From: UBA1151 sp963579925
Lineage (GTDB): Bacteria; Chloroflexota; Dehalococcoidia; Lucifugimonadales; Lucifugimonadaceae
Direction of reading: 5' to 3'
Assembly: GCA_963579925.1 (NCBI GenBank)
Contig: CAUZJA010000172.1
Location: 1-6,019 of the forward strand
Length of the DNA: 6,019 nucleotides
Shown: positions 5,325-6,019 of the stretch, piece by piece
Layout: the number at the start of each line of letters is the position of its first letter
How positions within the stretch are numbered: position 1 is the stretch's first letter
Translations under genes and position numbers: made by a program
The notes under the pieces: generated by a model
What the model was told of the DNA's origin: nothing
Databases searched by the model: none
The model's input: only the letters and a program-made list of their open reading frames with translations

Positions 5325-6019
5325 ATGTCTGGAACTGATAGAGAACTAGTCGCACACCTAATGCGCAGAGCCGGATTTGGTGTGACTCAAGTTGAGATCG
5401 ACTCACTCGCAGAGAGGGAGTACGAGGACATTGTTGAGGACCTTCTGAATCCGGAGCGCTTTCCAGCTCCCGGGGAAGATATTGCGCGGCGATACTGGAT
5501 TGCCCTGAACAACCCTGATGGCCCCAACTACCCCGCGTACTGGATCTATCGGATGGTCAATACTGAGCGTCCAGTAGAAGAGAAGATGACGTTGTTCTGG
5601 CACCACCTCTTCCCAACTTCTGCTGGCAAGAGCAGTGACCCACCTTCTTCCAATGTTCAGATCGAGACATTCCGCCGCAACGCGTTGTCGGACTTCGAGA
5701 CTATTCTGCTGGACCTCGCAAGAGACCCTGCAATGATCTACTTCCTGGACAACTGTGAGAACCACAACGGCGAACCCAATGAAAACTGGGGACGTGAGCT
5801 GCTGGAGCTGTTCTCAATGGGCGTAGGAAACTACACGGAAGATGACATCAAGAACGCTTCACGGGCGTTCACTGGCTGGACATTCACACAGCCAATTCCG
5901 TTGGACCCGTACGCTCGGTATCCATCTGAGTTCCTCTATCTGGAAGATGATCACGACGACACTGAGAAAACCTTCCTTGGTGAGACCGGCAACTTCAACG
6001 GCGAAGACATCATCGCCAT
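5325..6019 (+). CDS. DUF1800 family protein (N-terminal part, 3' end outside window)
   Basis: The frame opens at ATG 5325 and is still open at the right edge (231 complete codons). The order of motifs matches DUF1800 (PF08811). It begins with His-Leu-Met-Arg-Arg-Ala-Gly-Phe-Gly at 11-19. Glu-Lys-Met-Thr-Leu-Phe-Trp-His-His-Leu-Phe at 86-96 follows, then Arg-Asp-Pro-Ala-Met at 133-137. Pro-Asn-Glu-Asn-Trp-Gly-Arg-Glu-Leu-Leu-Glu-Leu-Phe runs from 151 to 163. Ala-Phe-Thr-Gly-Trp-Thr is at 181-186, a His-Asp-Asp segment at 210-212 and Lys-Thr-Phe-Leu-Gly at 215-219. The biochemical function is unknown. The family is common in Planctomycetes, Chloroflexota and other environmental bacteria and is often paired with a DUF1501 gene, which may lie just beyond the window. 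The protein starts directly at the domain, with no visible signal peptide. It is 54 bases from the GH31 gene with no terminator between, so read-through is possible, but a link to sugar metabolism is not supported by anything in its sequence. Confidence 0.93.
   Translation, partial: MSGTDRELVAHLMRRAGFGVTQVEIDSLAEREYEDIVEDLLNPERFPAPGEDIARRYWIALNNPDGPNYPAYWIYRMVNTERPVEEKMTLFWHHLFPTSAGKSSDPPSSNVQIETFRRNALSDFETILLDLARDPAMIYFLDNCENHNGEPNENWGRELLELFSMGVGNYTEDDIKNASRAFTGWTFTQPIPLDPYARYPSEFLYLEDDHDDTEKTFLGETGNFNGEDIIA

Noticed and set aside
5403..5765. 120-codon - strand open frame
   Set aside because: It lies wholly inside the DUF1800 gene, whose + strand translation matches the family throughout.

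Overview
The window reads as a bacterial chromosome segment of moderate GC content with every gene on the + strand. It holds the tail of a family-5 (oligopeptide-type) solute-binding protein, two DppB/DppC-type permeases, a complete GH31 glycoside hydrolase and the first 231 codons of a DUF1800 protein. Family-5 transporters beside sugar hydrolases, next to DUF1800 genes, occur in environmental bacteria such as Chloroflexota (for example marine SAR202-like lineages) and Planctomycetes. No phylogenetic marker is present, so a Chloroflexota-like source is only a tentative guess.

Layout: 1-442 is the C-terminal part of the binding protein. Positions 443-807 form a noncoding gap that opens with a strong rho-independent terminator (493-538). 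Most of the following ~200 bases (544-741) can be folded into consecutive hairpins and a possible branched junction. The DppB-like permease (808-1746) overlaps the DppC-like permease (1743-2846) by 4 bases. The GH31 enzyme (2901-5270) follows after 54 bases and the DUF1800 gene (5325 to the window end) after another 54. No insertion sequence, CRISPR array, tRNA or rRNA was seen.

How the genes may work together: the binding protein would capture a small solute outside the membrane, the two permeases would form the channel, and the GH31 enzyme, which has no signal peptide, would cleave alpha-linked sugar units in the cytoplasm. The gene order therefore suggests that this 'peptide-type' transporter carries an oligosaccharide or glycoside. 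That is inference from context. No ATPase gene lies in the window, so the energising subunits must be upstream or elsewhere. The DUF1800 gene is probably a separate function that happens to be adjacent or is read through.

The least explained part is the structured noncoding stretch between the terminator and the permeases. It could be a regulatory leader or a small RNA. It matches no riboswitch class I can recognise by eye.
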